From Alicyclobacillus pomorum DSM 14955 (GTDB taxonomy: Bacteria; Bacillota; Bacilli; Alicyclobacillales; Alicyclobacillaceae), in assembly GCF_000472905.1 (NCBI RefSeq), contig NZ_AXAR01000005.1, positions 155,420 to 219,419 on the forward strand: 64,000 bases of DNA, written 5' to 3'. A program made the translations under genes and the position numbers. Positions within the stretch are counted from its first letter, which is position 1; the number at the start of each line of letters is the position of its first letter. Under the pieces are notes generated by a model, which worked only from the letters and a program-made list of their open reading frames with translations, made no database searches and was not told the DNA's origin. This document shows, in pieces, positions 28,904 to 39,789 of this stretch.

Positions 28904-29116
28904 ATGTGGACCGTGATCTACATCGCCCAGTCGGACAAACAGGCGGAGCAGATTCGCAACAAACTGATAGATGAAGGATTTTTGGTGAAAGTTCGTCAGA
29001 CGAACGTTTCCAAGCAACAGTATGAGATTTTGGTACCAGAAGCGGAGCTCGATGAAGTGCAGGAAGTCTTGAACGACGTCCTTCACTCCTCCTTCGACCA
29101 CCACAGCCAGCCCTGA
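28904..29116 (+). CDS. DUF2007-like small protein upstream of accD
   Basis: 70 residues starting MWTVIYIAQSDKQAEQI, with a compact beta-alpha-beta pattern and ILVPEAELDEVQEVL near the end. Similar short proteins upstream of accD in Firmicutes belong to the putative signal-transducing DUF2007 fold and are sometimes wrongly labelled glutamate decarboxylase. GGGAGAG precedes the ATG. The position 107 bases before accD suggests a link with fatty-acid synthesis, which is unproven. Confidence 0.7.
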   Translation: MWTVIYIAQSDKQAEQIRNKLIDEGFLVKVRQTNVSKQQYEILVPEAELDEVQEVLNDVLHSSFDHHSQP

Positions 29117-29223
29117 CGCGCCAACGCGAGCACCAGGCGCGTGGTTTGGCATGCTCATGTTGCCCGGAACGGAACACTGGGCCATGGACGGTGGCAGGGC
29201 ATGGACAATGATGAGGTGACAAG

Positions 29224-30123
29224 GTGTTAAAAGACTTGTTCCATAAAAAACGTCATTATGCAACCATTGGCCGGCAGAGCGACGCGCAGCCGGGTGCGGG
29301 CGCCAAGGACGCCGCGAAAGATAACATTCCCAAAGGGCTTGTAAACAAATGTAAATCATGCGGATCGATTCTGATTGCAAGAGAATTACAGAAGAACGCG
29401 TACACGTGTCCGAACTGCGGGTACCATTTTCCCGTGGACGCTTACACCCGGGTTGCACTGACGCTGGACGACAACGCGTTTTTTGAGTATGACGCGGACG
29501 TCACGTCGGAAGATCCTCTCTCCTTTCCTGGCTATCCGGAGAAGATCAAGCAGGCACAGGAAGTCTCAGGTCTTCGCGAGGGTGTCGTGACGGGAGAGGG
29601 CACACTGGAAGGACACCCGGTGGTCATCGGTGTCATGGACAGCCGCTTCATTATGGGAAGCATGGGATCTGCCGTCGGCGAAAAGATTGCCCGCGCGATG
29701 GAGCGAGCCCTCGAGAAACGCTACCCGATGATTCTTTTCACAGCGTCTGGCGGGGCGCGCATGCAGGAGGGCATTCTGTCGCTGATGCAGATGGCCAAGA
29801 CCAGTGCCGTATTGGAAAAAATGCACAACGAAGCGGTCTTGTTTATCTCCGTGATTACGCACCCTACCACCGGCGGGGTCAGCGCCAGCTTTGCCAGCCT
29901 TGGCGACATCATCATTGCGGAACCTGGCGCGTTGTTTGGTTTCGCAGGGCGCCGCGTGATTGAGCAGACAATTCGCCAGAAGTTACCGGACGACTTTCAG
30001 ACTGCAGAATTTATGCTGAAACACGGAATGATTGATATGGTAGTTCCACGCAAAGATATGAAGTCAACGCTTGCGACCTTGCTCCGTGTGCACTCGGCAA
30101 GGGGGTGGGCGCGTGTTGAATGA
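29224..30123 (+). CDS. accD: Acetyl-CoA carboxylase carboxyltransferase subunit beta
   Basis: 299 residues. The N-terminal zinc ribbon uses Cys43, Cys46, Cys62 and Cys65 (CKSC and CPNC). The carboxyltransferase crotonase-like core follows, with [11 protein letters not shown] and [10 protein letters not shown]. With AccA it transfers the carboxyl group from biotin to acetyl-CoA, making malonyl-CoA for fatty acids. GTG start behind GAGGTGAC. Its last 11 bases overlap accA. Confidence 0.96.
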   Translation: MLKDLFHKKRHYATIGRQSDAQPGAGAKDAAKDNIPKGLVNKCKSCGSILIARELQKNAYTCPNCGYHFPVDAYTRVALTLDDNAFFEYDADVTSEDPLSFPGYPEKIKQAQEVSGLREGVVTGEGTLEGHPVVIGVMDSRFIMGSMGSAVGEKIARAMERALEKRYPMILFTASGGARMQEGILSLMQMAKTSAVLEKMHNEAVLFISVITHPTTGGVSASFASLGDIIIAEPGALFGFAGRRVIEQTIRQKLPDDFQTAEFMLKHGMIDMVVPRKDMKSTLATLLRVHSARGWARVE

Positions 30124-31069
30124 GTTGGAGTTCGAAAAGCCGATTGTGGAGCTCAAACAGAAAATTGAAGAACTGCGCCGCTTTATGTCCACAAGCGGAA
30201 TTGATTTGTCAGGGGAGTTAAAAAAGCTCGAAGATCGGCTGGAAGAGTTGACGGAGAGCGTCTATTCCAACTTATCACCCTGGCAGCGCGTGCAGCTCGC
30301 GCGACAACCCGGTCGCCCGACCACGCTAGATTTCATCCAGGGGATTTGCACAGAATTTGTTGAACTCCACGGCGACCGCAATTTCCGGGATGATCCCGCT
30401 ATTGTCGGTGGCGTCGGACTGATAGGCGACAAACCGGTGACCATCATTGGGCACCAAAAGGGACATGACACGAAGGAGAATATTTACCGCAACTTCGGTA
30501 TGGCCAATCCGGAAGGATATCGCAAAGCGTTGCGTCTTATGAAGCAGGCGGAGAAGTTTGGCCGTCCCGTTGTGTTCTTCATTGATACAAAAGGCGCCTA
30601 TCCTGGCATGTCTGCGGAAGAACGCGGCATCAGCGAAGCGATTGCGACCAATTTGCGCGTGATGGCCGGACTGAAGACGCCGACGGTGTCGTTTGTCATT
30701 GGCGAAGGCGGCAGCGGGGGAGCGCTCGGACTGGGCGTGACGGACAGGATTTTTGTTGTCCAGTACGCCTGGTACTCTGTGATTGCGCCAGAATCAGCGG
30801 CAGCCATCCTGTGGAAGGACAGTGCACAAGGTCCGCGTGCGGCCGAAACGATGCGGATTACGGCGCAGGATTTACTGGAGCTCGGGATTGCCGATGAAGT
30901 CATCGAGGAACCTCGCGGTGGAGCTCAACAAAATCCGCAGGAAATGGTCGCTCGTGTCAAGGAAAAAGTATTGGAAAGTTTAGCAGAACTCACTCAGATC
31001 CCTATTGCCGAACTGTTGGATGCGCGGTACCATAAGTACAGGGATATGGGGATCTATAAGGAACGGTAA
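30113..31069 (+). CDS. accA: Acetyl-CoA carboxylase carboxyltransferase subunit alpha
   Basis: A 318-residue partner of AccD. It starts with an N-terminal coiled coil ([11 protein letters not shown]) and has the core segments [13 protein letters not shown] and [15 protein letters not shown]. The GTG start, with AAGGGGGTGGGC upstream, lies inside the end of accD, which indicates coupled translation of equal subunit amounts. A stable hairpin follows before pfkA. Confidence 0.96.
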   Translation: MLNELEFEKPIVELKQKIEELRRFMSTSGIDLSGELKKLEDRLEELTESVYSNLSPWQRVQLARQPGRPTTLDFIQGICTEFVELHGDRNFRDDPAIVGGVGLIGDKPVTIIGHQKGHDTKENIYRNFGMANPEGYRKALRLMKQAEKFGRPVVFFIDTKGAYPGMSAEERGISEAIATNLRVMAGLKTPTVSFVIGEGGSGGALGLGVTDRIFVVQYAWYSVIAPESAAAILWKDSAQGPRAAETMRITAQDLLELGIADEVIEEPRGGAQQNPQEMVARVKEKVLESLAELTQIPIAELLDARYHKYRDMGIYKER

Positions 31070-31073
31070 GGGA

Positions 31074-32157
<1,084 letters not shown>

Positions 32158-32227
32158 CCAAACTTCCGGCGGTATGTCCATCTAGACGGCCGCTGTTTGG
32201 GATACTACACGAAAAAGGTGATTTTCG

Positions 32228-33982
32228 ATGCGAAGAACGAAAATAGTCTGCACCATTGGACCTGCGAGCGAATCGCTGGACATGCTCAAGGCCCTCATTC
32301 GCGCAGGCATGGACGTGGCACGGTTGAACTTTTCGCATGGTACATACGAGGAGCACGAGGTGCGAATTCGCCGGATTCGACAGGCCGCAGCCGAGGTCGG
32401 TAAACACGTCGGCATCATGCTGGACATCAAGGGGCCGAAAATCCGCACGGGAAAGATTCAAGGTGGAGCCGTGGAACTCGTTGAAGGAAACCTGATCACG
32501 CTCACGACGGATCCCTTGGAGTACGGCACTGCGGAACGCGTTTGGATTTCCTACGAGGGGCTTGTCGAAGACGTGTATCCGGGGGCACCCATCCGGATTG
32601 ACGACGGATTGATTGGCCTGGTCGTCGAAAAGGTGGAAGGACACGACATCGTCTGCCGCGTCACCAACGGTGGCACGCTGAAGGACAGAAAGGGCATCAA
32701 CGTGCCGGGCGTGACGTTGCGCATTCCGGGCGTTACGGAGAAGGATCAGGCGGACATTCGCTTTGGCATTCAGCAAGGAGTGGATCTGATTGCCGCATCC
32801 TTCGTGCGGAAGGCGGCGGACATTTTTGAGGTTCGTAAAATCCTCGAGGAATACAACTACGAAGCCGACATTATTGCCAAGATTGAAACGCAGGAAGGCC
32901 TTGAACGGCTGGAAGAGATTATCGAAGTGGCCGACGGCATCATGGTTGCTCGCGGCGACCTTGGCGTCGAGATTCCCACGGAGGAAGTACCGCTGGCGCA
33001 AAAACGCATGATCTCGCTCTGCAACCGAGCTGGCAAACCAGTCATTACGGCGACGCAGATGCTTGACTCGATGCAGCGCAACCCGCGCCCGACGCGAGCC
33101 GAAGCGAGCGACGTTGCGAACGCGATTTTCGATGGTACCGATGCCATCATGTTGAGTGGCGAAACGGCCGCGGGCAAGTACCCGCTGGAATCGGTGCAAA
33201 CCATGGCGCAAATCGCCATCCGTGCGGAACAGGCACTTTGTAATCAGGAAGTCAGTGACCGTCACGCGACGACGGTGGAGCGCACCGTCACTGACGTAAT
33301 TGGGCACGCGGTTCAAGCCATGGCTGCAGAACTTGGTGTGTCGACCATCGTCACTGCCACGACCTCTGGCCACTCGGCGAGGATGATTTCCAAGCACCGT
33401 CCACGTACGTTCATCGTGGCGGCGACGCCGAAGGCGGAGGTTGCGCGGCGACTCGCTGTGGTCTGGGGCGTGTACCCGGTAGTCGTCCGGGAGAGCAAAA
33501 CCACAGACGAGGTGTTGGAAGTCGCCGTGGAAGGGGCACTGGACGCCGGCTACGCGCGACATGGCGACATGGTGCTCGTCATCGCCGGTGTGCCTGTGGG
33601 TCAACAAGGCACCACAAACCTCATCAAAGTGCACACCATCGGCGACGTGGTCGTCCAGGGGACCGGCATTGGCCAGTACGCCGTCAGTGGTAAAGCGGTG
33701 GTCTCTAACGACAACAACGAACTGTTGAAACGCGTGTCGGAAGGGGATATTCTCGTCACCTACGCTACAGACAAGGACCTCATGCCCGCTGTGGAGCGCG
33801 CCGCAGCCATCATCACGGAAGAGGGCGGCTTGACGTCCCATGCGGCAGTTGTCGGCGTGACGCTCGGTAAACCTGTCATTGTAGGTGCCGAAGGCGCCGT
33901 GGAGAAAGTGGAAGACGGCTTACTCATTACTGTGGATCCGCAACGCGGTCTTGTCTACCGCGGACGCGCGCAGGTTTTGTAA
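32228..33982 (+). CDS. pyk: Pyruvate kinase with C-terminal PEP-utiliser mobile domain
   Basis: 584 residues, the long form known from Bacilli. The TIM barrel begins RRTKIVCTIGPAS and includes the MARGDLGVE-type active site (MVARGDLGVEIP, about 239). The extra C-terminal domain carries EGGLTSHAAVVGV, a copy of the phosphohistidine-domain motif seen in PEP synthase. It catalyses PEP plus ADP to pyruvate plus ATP. AAAAAGGTG lies upstream of the ATG. A GC-rich hairpin without a T-tract (33999-34023) follows. Confidence 0.97.
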   Translation: MRRTKIVCTIGPASESLDMLKALIRAGMDVARLNFSHGTYEEHEVRIRRIRQAAAEVGKHVGIMLDIKGPKIRTGKIQGGAVELVEGNLITLTTDPLEYGTAERVWISYEGLVEDVYPGAPIRIDDGLIGLVVEKVEGHDIVCRVTNGGTLKDRKGINVPGVTLRIPGVTEKDQADIRFGIQQGVDLIAASFVRKAADIFEVRKILEEYNYEADIIAKIETQEGLERLEEIIEVADGIMVARGDLGVEIPTEEVPLAQKRMISLCNRAGKPVITATQMLDSMQRNPRPTRAEASDVANAIFDGTDAIMLSGETAAGKYPLESVQTMAQIAIRAEQALCNQEVSDRHATTVERTVTDVIGHAVQAMAAELGVSTIVTATTSGHSARMISKHRPRTFIVAATPKAEVARRLAVVWGVYPVVVRESKTTDEVLEVAVEGALDAGYARHGDMVLVIAGVPVGQQGTTNLIKVHTIGDVVVQGTGIGQYAVSGKAVVSNDNNELLKRVSEGDILVTYATDKDLMPAVERAAAIITEEGGLTSHAAVVGVTLGKPVIVGAEGAVEKVEDGLLITVDPQRGLVYRGRAQVL

Positions 33983-34106
33983 TCAGAAGTACTGACGGTA
34001 GGCGGGTGCCTCTCGGACACCCGCCGCTTCACGCCTCCTCTTGCACTCATACTGTGTAGTGTTCTTATCCGTGCACAGAAAGAGACAAGCAGAGGAGGTT
34101 ATTCAT

Positions 34107-34409
34107 ATGGGTATAGGCATCATCGCCGGTAATCTGGCCATGTTGGTCACCCTGCTCGCCGTGCTCGCCTTGATTGGACTCAATATCGTCGTCAACCTGT
34201 TCCTCAGTCTTCGGGGAAGAGCAGACTTCGAAAATCTGGCCAGCACCGCAACGCAGCCAGTTCTCTATGACGTTTTTCCGCTCTTGTTATTGGCCATCCT
34301 AACGACCGTTGACCCGTCGCACTTCCTGGTTCTCATTTGGTACTACGTGGCAGCTGTCCTGGTCGCCATTCGGACCCTGCTTGGATTGGCCCGTGTCATG
34401 AAGGCGTAA
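34107..34409 (+). CDS. Small membrane protein, hypothetical
   Basis: 100 residues with three hydrophobic segments (about 5-32, 52-65 and 70-90). GAGGAGG lies before the ATG, so it is very likely translated. There are no recognised motifs. It stands alone between pyk and the glycerophosphodiesterase gene and is followed by a weak terminator-like hairpin. Confidence 0.6.
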   Translation: MGIGIIAGNLAMLVTLLAVLALIGLNIVVNLFLSLRGRADFENLASTATQPVLYDVFPLLLLAILTTVDPSHFLVLIWYYVAAVLVAIRTLLGLARVMKA

Positions 34410-34440
34410 TCGAGCATTGCAAAACATCTGTGCCGTGATG

Positions 34441-34476
34441 CCCCTTGTCGCCGACTGCGCGACGAGGGGTGCTTTG
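34441..34476 (+). terminator. Terminator-like hairpin
   Basis: CCCCTTGTCGC pairs with GCGACGAGGGG (one T-G pair) and is followed by GCTTTGTCTG, a weak T-tract. Confidence 0.5.
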
Positions 34477-34632
34477 TCTGAGAGTGGTACGTACCGTATG
34501 CTGCGTTCTGCCCCCGGACAGATTGCGGTTTTACATAACCCTTACAAAGGGTATACGTACGCGTAACGTGACTGTGGTTTTGTAAACATGAGGCGTTTTA
34601 CGATGTACAGCGCGCAACGAGGGGATGACGAC

Positions 34633-35406
34633 ATGGCTGAGCACAGAAGAACGAAAGTATGGGCGCACCGAGGGTACTCTTCCACGTATCCGGAGAATAC
34701 CATGCCAGCATTTCAAGCGGCGCTCGACATCGGAGTGGACGGCATTGAGTTCGATATTCACCTCACAAAGGACGGTCACATTGTCGTGCACCACGATGAA
34801 CAGGTGGATAGGACCTCCAATGGAAGTGGATGGATACGGGATTTGACGCTGGAAGAAATTCAGCGTTTGGACGCCGGGAGTTGGTTTGGTCCAGCATTCG
34901 CAGGGACGCGGATACCTACGCTGGAGGCGGTGCTCCGTCTCATTGCTGATTCGAAGCGCACGGTGGAAGTGAATATAGAGAGAAAGGCAGGCATGGTCGC
35001 GTATCCAGGTCTCGAAGAACAGGCGTGGCAGATGGTGTGTGCGTACGGCTTGACGAATCAGGTGATTTTCTCATCGTTTAACCACTTCGTGCTCCGCGAC
35101 CTGAAATCGGCCCATCCAGAGGCCAAAATTGGTCTGCTGTACATGGAAGGCCTCGTCAATCCGTGGGTGTACGCAAAGCATCTGGATGCAACCGCCATTC
35201 ATCCGTTCTACCTCTCCATTGACCGCGAAGTGGTCGAAGGCACGCGTAACTGCGGCATCGCAGTGCATACATTTACTGTCGACGATGTGGAGTCGGCAGA
35301 GCGCCTCATGCGCTGGGGGGTGGATGCCATCATTACCGATGACCCCGCAGTCATGCTGCAGGTGGTGGGACACCCGAACGCGCACGCAGCAGCACGGGGA
35401 GTGTAA
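34633..35406 (+). CDS. Glycerophosphodiester phosphodiesterase
   Basis: A 257-residue cytoplasmic GDPD-type TIM barrel (no signal peptide) that splits glycerophosphodiesters to sn-glycerol 3-phosphate and an alcohol. AHRGYSSTYPENT (11-23) gives the catalytic His12, IEFDIHLTKDG holds metal ligands Glu39 and Asp41, and VVHHDE gives the second His54. The later metal-ligand segment VNIER is present. ATG at 34633 follows GAGGGG by eight bases. Similar to UgpQ. Confidence 0.93.
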   Translation: MAEHRRTKVWAHRGYSSTYPENTMPAFQAALDIGVDGIEFDIHLTKDGHIVVHHDEQVDRTSNGSGWIRDLTLEEIQRLDAGSWFGPAFAGTRIPTLEAVLRLIADSKRTVEVNIERKAGMVAYPGLEEQAWQMVCAYGLTNQVIFSSFNHFVLRDLKSAHPEAKIGLLYMEGLVNPWVYAKHLDATAIHPFYLSIDREVVEGTRNCGIAVHTFTVDDVESAERLMRWGVDAIITDDPAVMLQVVGHPNAHAAARGV

Positions 35407-35489
35407 AGAAGGTGACTCTGCACGAAGTTGCGTCCGTCAAGCAATCCCCATATAATATTGAGCAAAACTTGCATCTCAACAGGCTGTGA

Positions 35490-36881
<1,392 letters not shown>

Positions 36882-36910
36882 AGAGTCAGTCGTCATATAA
36901 GGAGAGATCT

Positions 36911-36936
36911 GGGCCGCCTGTGGCGGCCTGATTCTC
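36911..36936 (+). terminator. Terminator after trpS
   Basis: GGCCGCC-TGT-GGCGGCC perfect stem followed by TGATTCTCTT; the T-tract is poor. Confidence 0.6.
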
Positions 36937-37091
36937 TTGTATGCTATGGATTTCTCGCACCTATTTCTGAAGTGTGGTATGATTTCTGGTGGTACGGGAA
37001 AGCGTTCGTGAAGATTCCGTCCACACTACAGCGTTGGATTGCTCGGTAAGTGAGTTGGAAAGTGCCACGCTGGACAGAGGAGGACCTCAGG

Positions 37092-38387
37092 ATGGTACAG
37101 TTCAAGCAGTATCAGCCTCCGACAGTCGGAGAACCTATCACGTTGCGGAACGGTGCACTGAACGTTCCGGATCATCCTATTATTCCTTTCATCGAAGGGG
37201 ACGGCACCGGACCAGACATCTGGGCAGCCTCCAAGCGCGTCTTTGACGCGGCCGTCGAGAAAGCGTATGGTGGTAAGCGCAAGATTGCCTGGTACGAAGT
37301 GTATGCTGGAGAAAAGGCTTTCAACAAGTTCGGTGAGTGGTTGCCGGAAGATACGCTGACGGCGCTGTCCGAATATATCGTGAGCATCAAGGGACCATTG
37401 ACGACACCAGTGGGTGGCGGTATTCGGTCTCTCAACGTTGCGCTGAGACAAGAACTGGACCTGTACGTTTGCCAGCGCCCAGTTCGCTACTTCAACGGGG
37501 TTCCTTCCCCTGTAAAGCATCCTGAACTCGTAGACATGGTAATTTTCCGGGAGAACTCGGAGGACATTTATGCGGGTGTCGAGTGGCAGGAAGGCACACC
37601 GGAAGTTCGCAAGGTGATTGAGTTCCTGCAGCATGAAATGGGCGTGAAGAAAATCCGCTTCCCGGAAACGTCCGGCATTGGCATTAAGCCGGTATCCCGC
37701 GAAGGCTCGGAGCGCCTCGTTCGGGCGGCGATTGAGTACGCGTTGCGCCACGGCCGGAAGAGCGTGACCCTCGTCCACAAGGGGAACATCATGAAGTTCA
37801 CGGAAGGCGCATTCAAGAACTGGGGGTACGAGCTCGCAGAACGAGAATACGCCGACAAGGTCTTCACCTGGGCGCAGTACGACAAAATCAAGGCGGAACA
37901 AGGCCAGGCAGCTGCGGATCAAGCGCAGAAAGAGGCAGAGCAAAGCGGCAAGCTCATTGTCAAGGACGTCATTGCCGATGCCTTCTTGCAACAAATTTTG
38001 ACTCGCCCAGCGGAATACGACGTCATCGCGACGCTCAATTTGAACGGTGACTACGTATCAGACGCGCTGGCTGCACAAGTCGGCGGTATCGGGATTGCAC
38101 CTGGGGCAAACATTAACTATGTCACGGGTCACGCTGTCTTCGAGGCGACGCACGGCACAGCGCCGAAGTATGCGGGCCTGGATAAAGTCAACCCTGGTTC
38201 CGTCATCCTGTCCGGCGTCATGATGTTTGAGTACCTCGGATGGAAAGAAGCTGCAGATCTGATTACAGCCGCATTGGAGAAAACCATTGCCCAAAAGACG
38301 GTCACGTACGACTTTGCCCGTCTGATGGAAGGGGCTACGGAAGTCAAGACATCTCAATTTGCGGATGCCATCATCGCGAACTTTTAA
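37092..38387 (+). CDS. icd: Isocitrate dehydrogenase (NADP-dependent)
   Basis: A 431-residue TCA-cycle enzyme oxidising isocitrate to 2-oxoglutarate. [12 protein letters not shown] begins the nucleotide region, SLNVALRQ (about residue 114) is the substrate-binding loop carrying the Ser phosphorylated in E. coli, and NLNGDYVSD binds divalent metal. ATG at 37092 has GAGGAGG upstream; an earlier in-frame ATG lacks one. An extended -10 element (TGGTATGAT, 36975-36983) is a plausible promoter. citZ, which precedes icd in B. subtilis, is absent here. Confidence 0.96.
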   Translation: MVQFKQYQPPTVGEPITLRNGALNVPDHPIIPFIEGDGTGPDIWAASKRVFDAAVEKAYGGKRKIAWYEVYAGEKAFNKFGEWLPEDTLTALSEYIVSIKGPLTTPVGGGIRSLNVALRQELDLYVCQRPVRYFNGVPSPVKHPELVDMVIFRENSEDIYAGVEWQEGTPEVRKVIEFLQHEMGVKKIRFPETSGIGIKPVSREGSERLVRAAIEYALRHGRKSVTLVHKGNIMKFTEGAFKNWGYELAEREYADKVFTWAQYDKIKAEQGQAAADQAQKEAEQSGKLIVKDVIADAFLQQILTRPAEYDVIATLNLNGDYVSDALAAQVGGIGIAPGANINYVTGHAVFEATHGTAPKYAGLDKVNPGSVILSGVMMFEYLGWKEAADLITAALEKTIAQKTVTYDFARLMEGATEVKTSQFADAIIANF

Positions 38388-38496
38388 GTAGTTATCTTCG
38401 ACAGGCAGACATTTGTTGACGCTTGCACGAATGCGTTTCCAAGCGCCGTGACACAAGGATTGTGTACAAGTATTTTTGCAAAGCACCCAACCTATC

Positions 38497-38563
38497 AGCG
38501 GCTTGCAAAGTGCAACGACCTCTCGTCGTGCAGAACCACTCTCGTGGAATTTTGCAAGTCGCT
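38497..38563. repeat. Member of the dispersed palindromic repeat family, between icd and mdh
   Basis: The arms AGCGGCTTGCAAA and TTTGCAAGTCGCT pair at 12 of 13 positions. An inner hairpin TGCAACGAC / GTCGTGCA lies within the loop. The core CTCGTCGTGCAGAACCACTC and GGAATTTTGC nearly match the copy before trpS. Confidence 0.7.
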
Positions 38564-38577
38564 TAGACAAACATGCG

Positions 38578-38623
38578 TGTCCGAAAAGTGGACAAGGCAA
38601 GAGCACTTGCCCCTTTTCGGATA
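38578..38623 (+). promoter_or_regulatory. Leader hairpin upstream of mdh
   Basis: TCCGAAAAG/CTTTTCGGA enclose a second stem GGCAAG-AGCA-CTTGCC. The structure ends 16 bases before the mdh ribosome binding site, and its 3' part (CCCCTTTTCGGA) matches the accDA leader hairpin. Confidence 0.5.
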
Positions 38624-38651
38624 ACCTGAAAAGGTGGAGGGGAATCAGCCC

Positions 38652-39596
38652 ATGATCAAACGCAGGAAGATCTCAGTCATCGGTGCAGGTTTCACAGGCG
38701 CGACCACGGCACTCATGCTCGCGATGAAGGAACTGGGCGACGTGGTATTGCTCGACATTCCGCAGATGGAGAATCCGACGAAAGGGAAGGCGCTCGATAT
38801 GCTCGAAGCGACGCCTGTGGTCGGATCTGACGTGCACATCATTGGAACGTCCAGCTACGAAGACACGGCCAATTCCGACTTGGTCATCATCACCGCTGGG
38901 GTTGCCCGGAAGCCGGGTATGAGCCGCGACGATTTGGTCAACACCAACGCGGGGATTGTGAAGTCTGTCACTGAGCAGGTCGTAAAGTTCTCGCCGGACG
39001 CAGTGCTCATCGTTTTGAGCAACCCGGTGGACGCAATGACCTACGTGGCGTACAAAGCATCTGGGTTCCCGAAGAATCGTGTCATTGGTCAAGCTGGCGT
39101 GCTTGACACTGCGCGCTTCCGCACGTTCGTTGCAGAAGAGCTCAGCGTGTCTGTGGAGGACGTCTCCGGTTTCGTGCTTGGCGTGCACGGGGACGACATG
39201 GTTCCGTTGATTCGTTACTCTTATGTCGGCGGCATTCCGCTTGAAAAATTGCTCCCGAAAGACCGCATTGACGCAATTGTGGAACGTACGCGCAAAGGCG
39301 GCGGCGAAATCGTCAACCTGCTGGGCAATGGCAGCGCGTACTATGCTCCGGGCGCATCCTTGGTAGAAATGGCGGAAGCCATCCTCAAAGACAAGCGTCG
39401 CCTGTTGCCATCCATTGCGCTGCTGGAAGGTGAATTCGGTTACAAAGACCTGTTCCTCGGCGTTCCGACGATTCTCGGCGGAAACGGCATTGAAAAAATC
39501 GTGGAGATTGAACTTCTGCCCGAAGAAAAGGCTGCGCTGGACAAGTCTGCGGAATCGGTCCGCAACGTCATCAACGTCGTCAAAGCGGGTCGGTAA
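38652..39596 (+). CDS. mdh: Malate dehydrogenase
   Basis: A 314-residue LDH-like malate dehydrogenase converting malate to oxaloacetate with [13 protein letters not shown] (11-20) is the Rossmann loop and the Asp of VVLLDI sets NAD preference. Catalytic His lies in LGVHGDD (about 177), and substrate Arg residues are in the MSRDDL loop. ATG at 38652 has GGAGGGG nine bases upstream. It follows icd after a 264-base leader with two structured elements, so it may have its own control. A strong terminator follows. Confidence 0.96.
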   Translation: MIKRRKISVIGAGFTGATTALMLAMKELGDVVLLDIPQMENPTKGKALDMLEATPVVGSDVHIIGTSSYEDTANSDLVIITAGVARKPGMSRDDLVNTNAGIVKSVTEQVVKFSPDAVLIVLSNPVDAMTYVAYKASGFPKNRVIGQAGVLDTARFRTFVAEELSVSVEDVSGFVLGVHGDDMVPLIRYSYVGGIPLEKLLPKDRIDAIVERTRKGGGEIVNLLGNGSAYYAPGASLVEMAEAILKDKRRLLPSIALLEGEFGYKDLFLGVPTILGGNGIEKIVEIELLPEEKAALDKSAESVRNVINVVKAGR

Positions 39597-39628
39597 TTCG
39601 GCGCGTTCCAAATACATCATCAACAGGG

Positions 39629-39659
39629 GCTGCCTGCGCTTCGCAGGCAGCTTTTTTCA
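39629..39659 (+). terminator. Rho-independent terminator after mdh
   Basis: GCTGCCTGCG / CGCAGGCAGC with a tight loop, then TTTTTTC. Confidence 0.92.
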
Positions 39660-39789
39660 TGACTTTGGCTCGGCGTACCCGGTGCACGAACAGCGGGCGC
39701 CGACGCACGGGTGTGTTACAATGGGGGAGATGGGCGGAAGCCGTTCTTGGGCCGCGTCCAGTCGAACACTTCCCAGAGTGGGGTGCTCC

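Noticed and set aside
39415..39789. Longer polA starting at 39415
   Set aside because: It would overlap mdh and its terminator; the conserved exonuclease domain begins at the ATG at 39790.
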